Positions 11,943-23,929 of a DNA stretch of 64,000 nucleotides are shown here, piece after piece. The translations under genes and the position numbers were made by a program. Position 1 is the stretch's first letter, and every line of letters begins with the position of its first letter. The stretch is from Cryptomeria japonica (lineage: Eukaryota > Streptophyta > Pinopsida > Cupressales > Cupressaceae), in assembly GCF_030272615.1 (NCBI RefSeq), contig NC_081408.1:302533450-302597449 (forward strand), in the 5' to 3' direction. The notes below the pieces were generated by a model that worked only from the letters and a program-made list of their open reading frames with translations, was not told where the DNA came from and did not search any database.

Positions 11943-13206
11943 GTGATGATTCCTGCCCTTTATTTTGTGACATATCTCCTATTTTTTGTGATATCATTGT
12001 ACACTGGACATGGATTATTTTGATTATATGAGATGCAACTAATACTATTGATCTGTATGGTTCACGATGTGATGGATGCACTTATTTATATGATTATGCA
12101 TTTACCTTTTATATGATTTATTTGATCTATATGATGGATGCATGCCTTTATTTACATAATGAATGTCTTATTTACCTGATCATTAAATGAATGATGATGG
12201 ATCTATATATGATGCTTTTTTATGCTTATGAATGATGCAAATGATTTATGTACTATGCAATTAATTCCATGAAATAACGATGTTATGTATGAGGAAAGAT
12301 GTTGATTGATATGATTTCCCTTTTTCATTTATGCATGTATGATTTTCCTTATGTACAATGTCAAATGATGTGAAATGAATGAGATGTGATGTAACAATGA
12401 TGCAATGATACTTTACTAAATATGATGGTATATGAATTTTATGGGCAATGCATGGACTAACCAAATGAATGGTATAATGTACAATGATGAAATATTAATA
12501 CAAATACAATGAGATGACCTAAAATGTAGGATGGTTAAATTGTTTATTTTTGTTAATGTCTAGTGTACTCTATCACTTAATAAAAGAGATAACACCATTT
12601 TTGAATCCTCAAGCTTTGGAAAATGCAAGATGCAATATGAATGCAAATTATTCTACTCATGTAAACACTAATTAATGCAATGTAGCCATCAGATTGGTCA
12701 TTTGATCATGCTTTTTATTATCATCAAGCCTTTGAAATATAGTAAGCCAACACAAACATCAATATTATAAGTGAAACATGATGACCTAAGTACTGCTTAC
12801 GTGGAGTTTGATATTGCAAATTAACACAAGAATTAAGGTATGATTAAATAAAGATGATCTGAGTATTTCTTGCATGAAATAGATAAACATTAATCACTTT
12901 CTTATGCGAATCCGAAATGTGATCGATGATGTATGGATGATCATGTCCTGCAACAAATTTGCACAGTACTAATGATTAACTAACAAAAAACAAACAAAGA
13001 AAAGATCATGTTCATTCCTTTCTCCTCTAGTTTGAAACATCCTTGAGTTACTTGGGATGCATGATAACAAAATCAAAACACAATAGTTGAAACTTCTTGC
13101 TAAAGTGCTTCAATCATGATTCAAAAGATATCATCCATTGATGCTTGTTTATTTGATGTTGAGTTTGATTTTGATAGTTGTTAAGTTTTGATCAATGTTC
13201 AATGTT
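11943..13206. other. AT-rich region with ATGATG-type low complexity
   Basis: No coding frame. The plus strand is crowded with TGATG, ATGATG and TATGATT words between about 12,040 and 12,520. It lies between the left edge of D and the insertion site of element A, so it should be part of D's 3' non-coding region. Confidence 0.45.
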
Positions 13207-13211
13207 GTATG

Positions 13212-14178
13212 TGTTAGAATCAGAGATCACTGAGAGGGGGTGGGCGTAAATCAATGATTTATCAGAAATTGAAACCACAAACTTATTCTTTATCCACTAG
13301 TTAACAATGTATAATAGAAAAGAACATAAACATGCAACAAAGAATACACAAATCCACAACACCAAAATTTTTACGTGGAAACCCAGAAAGGGAAAAACTG
13401 TGGTGGGGCTGGAACCCATAATATTCATACACTATGGCCAGGAGTACATAAATATTACATATATGGGGAATGCAATTGCATTCAAGCTCACTATCTAGAG
13501 CTCACTTCTCAAATATACTTTCTTGAAAGGCTACAACCTTCAGGGAAGTCTCATTGACTTACAATTTGATTACAATGAGAAAACACAATGAAATAAACTC
13601 TCAGTTAGCTTCCGATTATGCAAGAATGAGTTCTAGTTAAGTGTTGAATCTCTGATTGTCTTTACTCTGCTGAATACTTTGTTTCTGTCTTAGTCAGCTA
13701 CTAGTTGGTCTGAAAGAAAAATGTGCATGTGAAACTATGCTCAATCGCACCAAAACAGATCAACACACTAACACACACCAAAAAATCAATTTCAATCTTA
13801 TATATCCGATCTTAACACAAAAAACAATATCCTTCAAGTTAGCTTCAAGAAGTGTAATGTGTATCTCAAAGTTGGCTTCAATCTCGAACAAATCATAGCA
13901 CCAGACCAAAATATTATAATCACACACTTCCTAAAGGTCTTCCCAATCACCGAGATCACAAAAACAATCACCAAAAACACCACAATCATAGGAAATCATT
14001 CCAGATCAAAACATTATCGAAATACCTTGTTTTACTGGTTAACTCTAGCTTTTAGATAAGATGAATCACACCTGTCAAATCAAATCACCACGAAGAAATT
14101 CCATCAATGAAAACCCTAGACCAACATGCAACTACCGGAAGCCACTTGAACTCACCGGATGAGTGTCAATTTCCAACA
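13212..14178 (-). repeat. 3' LTR of element A
   Basis: 967 bp. Aligns along its length with 18,960-19,970, with frequent transitions. It is preceded on its left by the target duplication GTATG. Confidence 0.9.
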
Positions 14179-14190
14179 ATCTCCCCCTTT
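14179..14190 (-). other. Polypurine tract of element A
   Basis: Minus-strand AAAGGGGGAGAT directly abuts the 3' LTR, the expected plus-strand priming site for reverse transcription. It confirms the minus orientation of A. Confidence 0.85.
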
Positions 14191-14423
14191 GGCATTGATG
14201 GCAACACATGTAATAAATGGCTAAGTGTTGAGACCTGCACATTGGAGGAAAGAATAGAATAATTCTAAGGCTCCCCCGTAGATCAATAATCCAAAAATCT
14301 ACATCACCAAACTATACACTCTATACAAAATTAGTCTATACATTTTTCACCTCATCTCTCCCCCTTTGACAACAATGCCAAAGATGGGGTGCAACCCAAA
14401 ATTGATATATAGATGACATATAT

Positions 14424-17400
14424 TTATAAATACTTTAAGAGGTTAGCATAAATAGTCTTCAAAAATCCCAGGTGAGTTTCCCACCCACTCTTTAGGTTAT
14501 CCAAAATTGTGATAAATGCATTAAATACAGTAGCATGAATTTCTAATTCTCTCAAATTTGATGATACAGGCCGTCCCATTTCCTTCATACAATCTACCTT
14601 ATTGCTTAACATAGTATCTATCCCGATGACAATTAGGTTCTGGAGTTCACCCACTTTCCTTAAAACTTTCTCCTTATCCGCTTGAAGGCTAGAGATATGA
14701 CCATTCAAGGCTATAATTTGTCCTTCAATTCTTTTGGTTAATGTTACATTAGGGTCAACAAATTGAGAGATACTAGCAAGCTTTTGCTGACAACCACTTA
14801 TTTATTTATCAATATCAATAGTGAATTTAGGGAAAATGAGACAAGATTTATACAATTTACCAACTTTTGACAATGTGTCAGAAATGGTCTGCATTCTCTT
14901 ATTCAATGTTACCCTATCATCTTCAATCATTTTCAAGAATGTCTATTTTATAACTTCCTTAAATCTGTCCAAAAGTTTCTGAGTAGCCATCTTCTCTAAA
15001 GAATCAAAATTGGTATTTACACTATTAATCAATTGTAATAATTTACTGGAGGGGTTGTTATTTGAATCTAACTTTACATTGGAAGCCACCTTCTGCAAAA
15101 CATCTACATATGTCAAAATTAACTTTTTATCTTCAATTTAAGATTTTACCAGATCTTGGCTGGCTTGAGCTTGCACAACAACAACAAGCATAAGCTTCTT
15201 GGCAGGAGACATCTTCCCAAGATCAATTGAACCATCAAGATTGATTTGAGGCGAGATTCCTATAAGTAGAGGAGTGGCAATTTCTGGATCAGCTATGGCT
15301 TTACCTTTTTCCACCTTAGTTACCTCACCTTCTCTTGACTTATCATCCTTCTCTCCCTTGTCCCCAACATTAGTCTATTGAATCACAGGGGCTGCAGTGG
15401 TATCTATCACTGGAGGATCGTCACTGGTCTCAACATCAATTGTAATATTTCCTTGGTCTTTCAGTTGATCTTTGGACTGAGTCTCAACCTTCTGACTTCT
15501 GAAATCACCTTTCTTATCTTCTGACTGAGATGATTTAAATACATCTTTGTATAGAGGGTCATTCTGGATAATCTTTTTCCATAATTCCTTTATCTCTTTC
15601 TTTACCTCCTCTACATTGCCAATCATTAATCTATTGATTCCATTCTTACTTCTGAATTCCTTTTTGTTAGCTTCTTCAATTAATTTATTAACTTCACTAT
15701 GAGTAATACATGTACATTTATTTACAAGCTCTCTCTCCTTCATTTTTTGGTCCATTTTGCTTGTATTCATCCTTCTAGCATCTATTATATTGTACAAGTC
15801 CTTTGGAATGGAATTTTCTAATTCAATTAATGTCTTCCTAAAATTATGTAGGTATAATATTACTGCTTCCTCAACTTTCCTTTGGTCACCATCATCAAAA
15901 TTCTCAAAATTTGCTTCAAGATTCTTCAAATTACCATCCACTAATATTTCATCTATCAACTAGTCTGTTGATAGTGGAGGAACGATTGTGTACTTACCTT
16001 TTATATTTCCAGATTCAAGGTCTTTGTCGAGTTGGCTTTTGACTTGTTTGCCTCTTTGGGGTCTTCCAAAGGGAGAATGATCTGACTTAGTCTTTTTGCT
16101 TTGCTGTGCTGCACCGGATTGAGGCTTTGTCACATGTCTAACAAAATCTCCCTTTTTCTTAGCTTTTCCTGCCTCTTCCTCAAATTCAATTTTTGAGGCC
16201 ATTGGAGATACTGCAACATAGGTTCTTTTAGGTTATCCTTTATGCTTCAGTACACCTTTTCCGAATGGAGTAGGTTTTACAGGCTGTGCCATTGGAGCAG
16301 GAGCAAACTTAGTTGCCTTAGGTTTTTCCTTAGAGGGAACATGATCAACCTTGGCCTCCTTTTGAGCATATTTTTCTCTTTCTTTCTTCACCTCCTCCTT
16401 GGTGAAACCCATTTGAGTAGCTACTTCTTCTGCAATCTTAGCAACTTTTCTCTTCCAGGTAGGAGCAGTGAACTGCATGTGCAAAATAAGATCCTTTTCC
16501 TTGAATGTACCAAATCTCCCTTCCTTGGGATCCACCAGTTGACTCAGAAGGTGTTGTGCATATGCTTCAAGTGTACCCGAGTCAACTTCATACCCCATGG
16601 ACATGATCCAGACTATCTGGGGCTCCACTACTTCCATTAGACACTAATCCTTATCAACCATGAAGAAAATGGTTTGCTCATACTTCTCAATTACCTCCTT
16701 CAAAATCCTTTCCCTGTTCTTCATTACAGCTTGGAAGGTTTTAAAATATCCCCAAAAGTTAGATATCCTAATGGTTGTATCACCAATTCTACATAGACCT
16801 TCCTGATCTACATGGCCACCGGTCTATCATAGGCCCATTGGACCTTGTTGTGGATACCGGGTATCTCATGTAGGAAGTACAATGCTAGGAAAATAAAGAG
16901 TGTACCATACTTAAAAGTGTTCTTTTTTTATCCTGCTTTGTTTTCTTCAGATTGCTTAATAATTCATTCGGAAGTGTAGTGCAAAGATCATACCTCTTAT
17001 CTTCTTTGAGCATTTGTTACATAGAGTAGATAGCAGTACTAGAGATAGAGTTGTACTAGCTAAACTAGTAAACCTTGTATCCTACTACCATTGAATCAAA
17101 CTTTACATCATTCTCCAAAATATCATGCACAGTCATGGCTCTCCCATCAAATTTGGATCTAGTGGTAGCTATGATAGTTTCATTTGATACTTTTCTTAAG
17201 ATGAGCACATCACCAATTTCATCTAAACCAGTTACATCAGAGCTTTCTTGTTTGGTTATTTTGTGGGGCCTATCGAGCCATATAAACTCATCATGCACAC
17301 GGCTAAGGATGTAGTGGATCTACTCTGCCTTTTCAAACAATGAAAAAATGCATGAACTGTGAGAAACCCTTATCATGTGACACCTTATATTCAGGTTTGA

Positions 17401-17647
17401 GATTTTTGAAACCATAAATCAAATGCTTGTTGTATAGGTCCAACATGTCTGTATTCCCATGCTCTTCAATGTCACAGTGAATCTAGGCCCTGATGTCTTC
17501 ATTGTGTAGCATGCCGCAGGGCACGGATAAGAATGCACCTTCTGGATCATCCTCAACCGATTCAAATGGATGTTTCTTAAAGGCTATATGAGTCCTATCC
17601 TTAATTTCAACCACCAAAGGTGTCACAATACCAGAAACTGAAGCCAT
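14424..17647 (-). pseudogene. Large accessory ORF of element A, function unknown
   Basis: The chosen start is the ATG at 17,645-17,647 (MASVSGIVTPL). The first part, in two frames, contains FKKHPFESVEDDPEGAFLSV and VTGLDEIGDVLILRKV. From 16,637 to 14,424 one frame holds for about 740 codons with only scattered stops (mostly TAG and TAA): a lysine- and proline-rich basic middle (KPKATKFAPAPMAQPVKP), then long charged helices typical of coiled coils (KVEEAVILYLHNFRKTLIELE, split here for brevity at FRKTL) and a helical C-terminus ending FLKTIYANLLKYL. No gag-pol domain, signal peptide or membrane segment is apparent. Size and layout recall the ORF at 57.9-60.8 kb, but I cannot show homology by eye. 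It fills the space normally taken by pol. Confidence 0.6.
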
Positions 17648-18053
17648 TTCAACTCCTAGGGTTTGCGAAAAACTAAAAAATCTGAATAGATAAATACCTT
17701 GCTTCATAACCGAGCAGTAAAATTCACTTAGAAGTTGCTGAAATTGTTGTTGATTTTGCCAAGTTTCTTTTCTCTTTTCTTTTATCTTACTCGCTTGATC
17801 ACATTGTGACAAATGAAGTCTTGAAATGCATTTTTATCCTTTGAAAACCTAAATTTTCACTATAATAAATGCAACAACTGGTTATCGTGATCTTTATGAA
17901 ATTTCATTCTGGAGCACAAGATCCTTTAGAAACTTACGGATATCATATGTACATATGATTCAATGCTTCTGTAATATTCCATAATCGATTGGAGACCACC
18001 AAAGAGGGGGTTCTTAGAATTTGCATGAAAAGCTCCCCCTAAGGCATAAAACC

Positions 18054-18940
18054 CTAGTTATTGGTTGAAGATCCTGCATTGGATTTGGGTGCAAACCCAT
18101 TGTCAACACTGGATTCATCCTTTATCACCCACATTTTCTCATGCTTCTCATTGATCTTTTCTACTTTCTCTTTTCCTTTCTCATCTAATTTGTTCTTGTC
18201 TATCGGAACATTGTTCTTGCTTCTACAATACTTTGCAATGTGACTAGTTTTGTTGCATGCTCGACAAACAACATTATTCTTCATAGGTTTGAAGTTCATT
18301 TGATATTGTCTTTTCATGTACTATTTAGAAATATGTTCAAACATTCCACAAGCATATCATCTTTTGTTCTGAAATTTATTCATTATTGGTCTACACACAT
18401 TTGACTTATGTCCAAAATATTGCATATGAAACACTGACCGGTAAAGGTAGGAACATTATTCATGTTGTTCATCATATTGTTATTGTTCATTATTCCATTA
18501 TTCATCTTACTTGTACACTGACTCATCATATGACCAAATTTATTGCAAGTAAAACATCTACCATGAAATTTATGAGCATTAGGCTATCTTACCAGAGGAT
18601 TCTTGCTCTTCTTCTAATTAGGTTTAGTATTGCCTTGTCCAGATCCCGAGGATTCACCTTTCTCAAATCCTAGACCTTGCATATCCTTTCCATGTCTCTA
18701 ACTTTTCAACATCTCATCAAGCCTTACTGGACTAGCTTTGAATTTGTCTTTATATTCATTGATAGTAGCAAGTTCATCCCTTAAGGTAGCAACCTGTCTT
18801 TCAAGTTCTTGACCATTATTCCTTGTTTGTGTCAACTCAAGATTCAACAGATCATTCTCATAGGTAAGCCTGAAGCATTCATCAACTCTTTCCTTCAATG
18901 ATCCCAGATCTTCCTCACTTGGTTAAGCTTCCTCAAAGGA
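18054..18940 (-). pseudogene. gag: gag C-terminal fragment with four CCHC zinc knuckles
   Basis: Begins almost directly at the PBS, so the capsid N-terminus is missing. Reading minus: a coiled-coil stretch (LKERVDECFRLTYENDLL, LERQVATLRDELATI), then LDEMLKS followed by a RHGKDMQGLGF motif typical of Ty1/copia-type gags, then four knuckles: CFTCNKFGHMMSQC (about 18,515-18,556), CFICN...GHKSNVC with a 1-bp frameshift (18,391-18,432), a degraded third (18,319-18,359), and CRACNKTSHIAKYC (18,227-18,267). It ends with a lysine/glutamate-rich tail. Stops are mostly TAG. The copia-type affinity is an inference from the motif style; no copia pol is present. Confidence 0.7.
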
Positions 18941-18944
18941 ACTA

Positions 18945-18957
18945 GGCTCTGATACCA
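18945..18957 (-). other. Primer-binding site of element A (initiator Met tRNA)
   Basis: Minus-strand TGGTATCAGAGCC, the complement of the 3' end of initiator methionine tRNA, two bases inside the 5' LTR. Confidence 0.9.
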
Positions 18958-18959
18958 AT

Positions 18960-19970
18960 TGTTAGAATCAAAGATCACTGAGGAGGGGGGGGGGGTGAAT
19001 CAGTGATCTATCAGAAATTAAAACCACAAACTTGTCCTTTATCCACTGGTTAACAATGCATAACAGAAAAGAACATAAACATGCAACAAACGATACACAA
19101 ATCCACAACACTGGAATTTTTATGTGGAAACCCGGAAAGGGAAAAACCATGGTGGGGCTGGAACCCACAATATTCATATACTATGTCCAAGAGTACATAA
19201 ATATTACATAGATGGGGAATGCACTTGCATTTAGGCTCACTGCTTAGAGCTCATTGCTCAAATATACTTGCCCGAAAGGCTACAACCTTTAGGGAAGTCT
19301 CACTGACTTACAATTTGATTACAATGAGAAAATACAATGAAATGAACTCTCAATTAGCATATGATTATGTAAGAATGAGTTTCGGTTAAGTGCTAAATCT
19401 CTAACTATCTTTACTTTGTTGAATACTTTGTTTTTGTCTTAGTTAGCTACCGGTTGGTCTGAAAGTAAAATGCACATGTGAAACTGCACTCAATCGCACC
19501 AAAATGGATCAAAACACTAACACACACTGAAAAATCAGTCACCAAATCAATCTTATATATCTAGTCTTAACACAAAAGCAATCTCCTTCAAGTCGGCTTC
19601 AAGAAGTTTAACGTGTAGCTCAAAGTCGGCTTGAATCTCGAACAAAACATAGCACCGAACTAAAATATTATAGTCACATGCTTCCTAAAGGTCTTCCCAA
19701 TCACTGAGATCACAAAAACAATCACCAAAAACACCGCAATAATTGAAAATCATTTCGGATCAAAACATTACTGAAATACCCTACTTTATCGGTTAACTAC
19801 CTACTGGTTAACTCTAGCTTCTGGATAAGATGAGTCACAACTTCCGGATAAGATGAGTCACGAATTCCAGATCGAATCACCATGAAGAGTTGCCATCAAT
19901 GACAACCCTAGACCAATATGCAACTACCAAAAGCCACCGAAACTCACCATATGAGTGTCAATTGCCAACA
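18960..19970 (-). repeat. 5' LTR of element A
   Basis: 1,011 bp. It is 44 bp longer than the partner LTR, mainly through short duplications near 19,790-19,870 (CTACYGGTTAACT and a GGATAAGATGAGTCAC block are each doubled). It has a run of about 10 G at 18,984-18,993. It is followed by the target duplication GTATG. Confidence 0.9.
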
Positions 19971-20269
19971 GTATGTCAATATTTTTGTTTTACAAATGTT
20001 GTCTTGCTATTGCTCTACCTATTGCATTTAGGCTCAATACAGATTGTCCCTTGATAGGTTCAGGATTTTTCCCCCAGTCTAAAAATAATAATTTATTATG
20101 GAATGATCCAAACCATGGCAAGAATTCACATATGGTGCCTGATTATGCACAAAAAGATTAATTATGAATATGTACAATGACAATGGATGGATGCAAGCAA
20201 AAGGATGCATGAACTAATAGATGTAAGAGCTAACTGACAATAGCGCCTATTGCTAGGTTTTCGCCATTT

Positions 20270-20450
20270 GTTTTTATTGCACTTTTTTCTCATTTTTCCT
20301 TTTTTCTCATTTTTTTGTATTTTTTCTTCTTTTTTTTGTATTTTTGCTTTCTTTTTGTATTTTTCTTTTTCAATTTTTTTTTTGTATTTTTTCTTTTTCT
20401 GATTTTTTTTATTTTATTTTATTCTGAATTTTTTGGTAATTTTCAGAAAT
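20270..20450. repeat. T-rich low-complexity tract
   Basis: Repeated TTTTTCTTTTTGTATTTTT-like words on the plus strand (purine-rich on minus), directly downstream of D's integrase on the minus strand. No coding content. Confidence 0.7.
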
Positions 20451-20453
20451 AAA

Positions 20454-21530
20454 ACCTTTTGAGATGTAGGCTATTGGTGGGTTATGTATCAGATATATAT
20501 GCAGCTATGATGACAAAAGGGCCCAACCAATTTGGCTCAAACTTCCCTTTCTTTTGACGATCTTGTTGGTTACGTGGATTCTCTTTCAGCACTAGATCAC
20601 CAACTTGAAATGTGTTATGCCTAACCTTGTGATTATAAATTTTGGACATTTATTGCTGACATGCTTTCAGATGATCAAAAACATTCTGGCGATGCTCTTT
20701 CAATAATTATAGTTCCTCTAGCCTGAATACCCATTGTTCTTCATCAGGAATGAGACCCTTGAGGGATATGCGCAAGGAATGTATTTCCACCTCAATAGGT
20801 AGGATTGCTTCTAATCCATAAACTAGAGAATACAACGTGGATCTAGTAGGTGTTCAGATACTAGTTCGATAGGCCCACAAAACAAGGTTTAATTGAACAT
20901 GCCAGTCTCAATGAAAGTCATTGACAATCTTCTTGAGAATTTTCAGAATAGTTTTATTTGATGTCTCAACTTGACCATTTCCTTGCGGGTAGTATGGTGT
21001 AGAAAATTTGTGTTGGATCTTGAATCTTTCATAAAGCTCCTAGACATCCTGATTCTTAAAAGGTCTTTGTTGTAAGTGATTATAGAAATAAGAATACCAT
21101 AGCGACAAATGATGTAGTTGGGGATAAATGAAGCAATTTGTTTCCCTGTAACATTTATGAGAGGTACAACTTCAATAAACTTTGTGAAGTATTCTGTAGC
21201 TGTGAGTATGAACTTGTGGCCATTAGATGAAGGAAGATGAATATTTCCCACTAGATCAAGATCCCATTGACAAAAAGGCCAAGAAGTTGTTAGGGTATGG
21301 AGCTCTTGAGCTGGTGCATGTATGAGTTCCATGAATCTGATATTCCTTACACTTCTTAGCGAATTGAAAAGAATTATTTTCCATAGTTGGCTAATAATAG
21401 CCTAATTTCATGAGTTTCTTTGCTAGAGTAAGACTACTTGAATGAGTTGCACAAATAACGTTATGAAATTATTTCAAGGCCTTCTTGGATTCTTCCCGCT
21501 CAAGGCATCTAAGCAGTGTACCATCTAGAC
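20454..21530 (-). pseudogene. Integrase of element D, broken
   Basis: Ty3/gypsy integrase. The zinc-binding region (about 21,350-21,500) is degraded. The core begins at WPFCQWDLDLVG, keeping the first Asp. The second catalytic Asp is lost (SIITYNKD where IITDNG is expected). A frameshift near 21,030 follows, and the third region [14 protein letters not shown] (about 20,951-21,000) keeps the Glu. The C-terminal part contains AYRTSI, PIEVEIHSLR and a KFEPNWLGPFVI motif. It lies directly after the second RNase H domain, the normal Tat order. Confidence 0.8.
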
Positions 21531-21779
21531 CTTGTCTATAAAGTGTATTTGCGATGATAGTATAGCAAGTGGATTGTCGAATGAAGTTTTATTTTTGATT
21601 CCATGATAGGTTGGGAGGAAGAGTGTTATCTTTCAAGTATGTATAGATTTGGTCATAGTGAGAGATATTAGGTCCAATAAGGTGACAAATTATTTGGATA
21701 TCAGGACAATCATAGGTGGGGTAAAATAATTCTTTCACCAAGAATTCATGACAATCTTGATTTTCCTGTGTCTGGAATA

Positions 21780-22160
21780 AAGAAGCACTTGTAGCCATAG
21801 CATTTGCTACTTTATTGTCATTCCTTAGAATTTTCTCAAATGTAATTTCTACAAAATACTTTTTGATGTCATCAACCATATTTTTTTAAGACATTAGTTT
21901 ATCATCTTTTGTTTGATAATCATCATTTACTTGATTGATGACCAGTTGAGAATCTCCATAAACATGTAAGTTGGTGGTATTCTATTCTACAACCATTTTT
22001 ATTCCTATAACCTATGCCTCATATTCTACCATATTGTTGGTGCAAGGAAAGTTCAACCTGTATAACTTTGGAGTAGTGTGAGCTTGAGGTGTGATGAATA
22101 GTATGGTTGCACTTGATCCATGCTAGGTATAAGAACCATCAAAATATAATTTTCAGGTTT
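21780..22160 (-). pseudogene. Archaeal-type second RNase H domain of element D
   Basis: After the ordinary RNase H and before integrase, the minus frame shows KLYFDGSYT (about 22,136-22,150), then NMVEYEA (about 22,021-22,040), GDSQLVINQVN (about 21,934-21,960) and a C-terminal VANAMATSAS (about 21,787-21,816). This D..E..D pattern is the additional RNase H known from Tat-clade LTR elements. It is interrupted by stops. Confidence 0.75.
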
Positions 22161-22229
22161 GCTCCGTAACTATAAGGACAATTGCATCTGGGAACTCAAT
22201 ATGCACTGGATTGTCATCATGCATTTGTG

Positions 22230-22739
22230 CTTAAGCTAACTGATCTGCAATCACTCAACCTTTGATATCTTTTCTATCAACATACTCAATATCAAACTCA
22301 CTCAAGATCATAACCCACTTTTCTAATCTTCCTATTAATGTTGCTTTTTTGAGAAGGTACTTTAATGGATCTATTTTGGCTATCATCTTGATTGAGCGAG
22401 TTAGCATTTAGTGTCATAGTTTTAGGGATGCAAACACTACAACTAAGCATGGTTTCTCAATAGGTGAGTATTTGAGCTCATATCCAACTAAGGTTCTGCT
22501 GATGTAATATATGGCTCGTTCTTTCACTTCATGATTGTGTTGTGCTAGTATAGCTCCTAGTGATACACCAATGGATGATATGTAAAGAAACAATATCTTT
22601 CCTTCAATTGGAAATATTAACACAACTGGATTCATCAGATATTCCTTTATTTTGTTGAAGGCTTTTTTTACATTTGTCATCCCATCTGAATGGAACATTT
22701 TTGTGCAATAGATGGGTGAATAGATGACACCTATCAGCT
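22230..22739 (-). pseudogene. RNase H of element D, broken
   Basis: The domain follows the RT connection. Readable parts are VKKAFNKIKEYL, PVVLIFPIEGK, GVSLGAILAQH, RAIYYISRTLVGYELKYSP and further down RLEKWVMILSEFDI. The expected catalytic Asp in the YIDAS-like position reads YISSIG, so it appears inactive. It continues the reverse transcriptase on the same strand. Confidence 0.8.
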
Positions 22740-23924
22740 AATTGAGTAATGAACATTCTGATGGATTGGAGTCTTCCTTGAAGAGATCATAATTGATTGA
22801 TATTTTTAGGTGATTCCATTTCCATGATGGCCTTTACTTTTGTAGGATCCACTTCTATGCCTCGAGTCAAAACAATATATCCCAAAAGTTTGCCAAAAGT
22901 GATGCCAAAATCACATTTCTTTGGATTTAACCATAGCTTGTATTTTTCTAATTAGTCAAAGATCTTACCTAGGATCTCAAGATGTGATTCTCTAGTATAT
23001 GATTTAGCCAATAGATCATTGACACAATCTTCCATGAATGTGTGCATCATGTCATGGAAAACTATTGTCATCGCTCTTTGGTATGTAGCACCCACATTCT
23101 TTAGTCCAAAAGACATGATGTTCCAAGAAAAATTACCCCAAGGACATGTGAAAGCAGTCTTCTCTGGATCTTCAGGTGCTATTTTAATTTGATTATACCC
23201 TAAAAAACTATCCATTAAAGAAAACATTTCATGTCCAGCTGTCAAGGCCACTATGATGTCTATGTTTGGTAAAGGAAAGTCATCCTCTGGACACGCTTTA
23301 TCAAGATCTCTGAAGTTTGTGCATACCCTGATACTCTTGTCTGGCTTGGAAACAAGAACAATGTTTGATACCCACTCTAGATATTCTATAGGTTTGATAA
23401 ACCCCACGTCTAATAGTTTCTTCAATTCTTCTTTAACGAGTAAGGCTATGTGAGGATGCATTTTTCTCAGCTTTTGTTTTACTGGTTTGGCATTTGGTGA
23501 AACATTCAAATGACGCATTATGAGATTAGGATCCAACCCTGGCATGTCTGCATATGACCAGACAAAGTTTATTTCTCTTCTTGAAAAAATCAATGTAGTT
23601 ATACTTCTCTTTCTTTGATAATGATGCCGCTGGATGCAAAAAAATTGGATTGTCTGATGTACCAATGTTGATTCGTTCCGTTGGCTCAATCAATATAGAA
23701 GATCTTTCTTGATAATATTCAGGAAAAATGCCAAATATCCCATCCTCTGGCACCTCAAGGAGGTTTTCACCATCAGATACATTCTTTCTTTTTACTTTTC
23801 CTTGATCTAATATTGCCATTAAATGGTTTTCAACATTAGACCTGATATTTGTTTTTTTATTTCTACTTTTGCAACTGAGAGATTTCAGCACCCCCTCGAC
23901 TAGAAGATGCATTAGCGAAATCAC
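22740..23924 (-). pseudogene. Reverse transcriptase of element D, catalytic motif lost
   Basis: Starts with a pre-RT stretch (23,924-23,526) and shifts frame into WSYADMPGLDP. From 23,689 the frame runs 245 codons: VKEELKKLLDVGFIKP, SNIVLVSKPD, RVCTNFRDLDKACPEDDFPL, FSLMDSFLGYNQI (residue 160, first catalytic Asp kept), TAFTCPWGNF, IMSFGLKNVGATYQRAM, and at residues 222-225 CVND in place of YVDD. LLAKS follows, as in Tat elements. A stop at 22,952 precedes the continuing KYKLWLNPKKCDFG. Loss of the first Asp of YVDD makes this RT non-functional independent of the stops. Confidence 0.88.
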
Positions 23925-23929
23925 TGGTA

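Larger units (their letters stand above)
13212..19970 (-). mobile_element. Element A: non-autonomous LTR retrotransposon
   Basis: A complete 6.76-kb element flanked by the 5-bp duplication GTATG (13,207-13,211 and 19,971-19,975). Direct LTRs begin TGTTAGAATC and end CCAACA on the plus strand. On the minus strand the order is 5' LTR, PBS, gag fragment with zinc knuckles, a 3.2-kb ORF of unknown function, polypurine tract, 3' LTR. No protease, integrase, reverse transcriptase or RNase H can be read, so it needs a helper. The LTRs differ at many positions, so the insertion is not recent. It is inserted in element D between pol and the left LTR edge. Confidence 0.9.

Noticed and set aside
16242-16640. 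132-codon plus-strand ORF opposite element A's large ORF
   Set aside because: The minus frame is continuous with its neighbours and has coding-like composition; the plus frame is a shadow.
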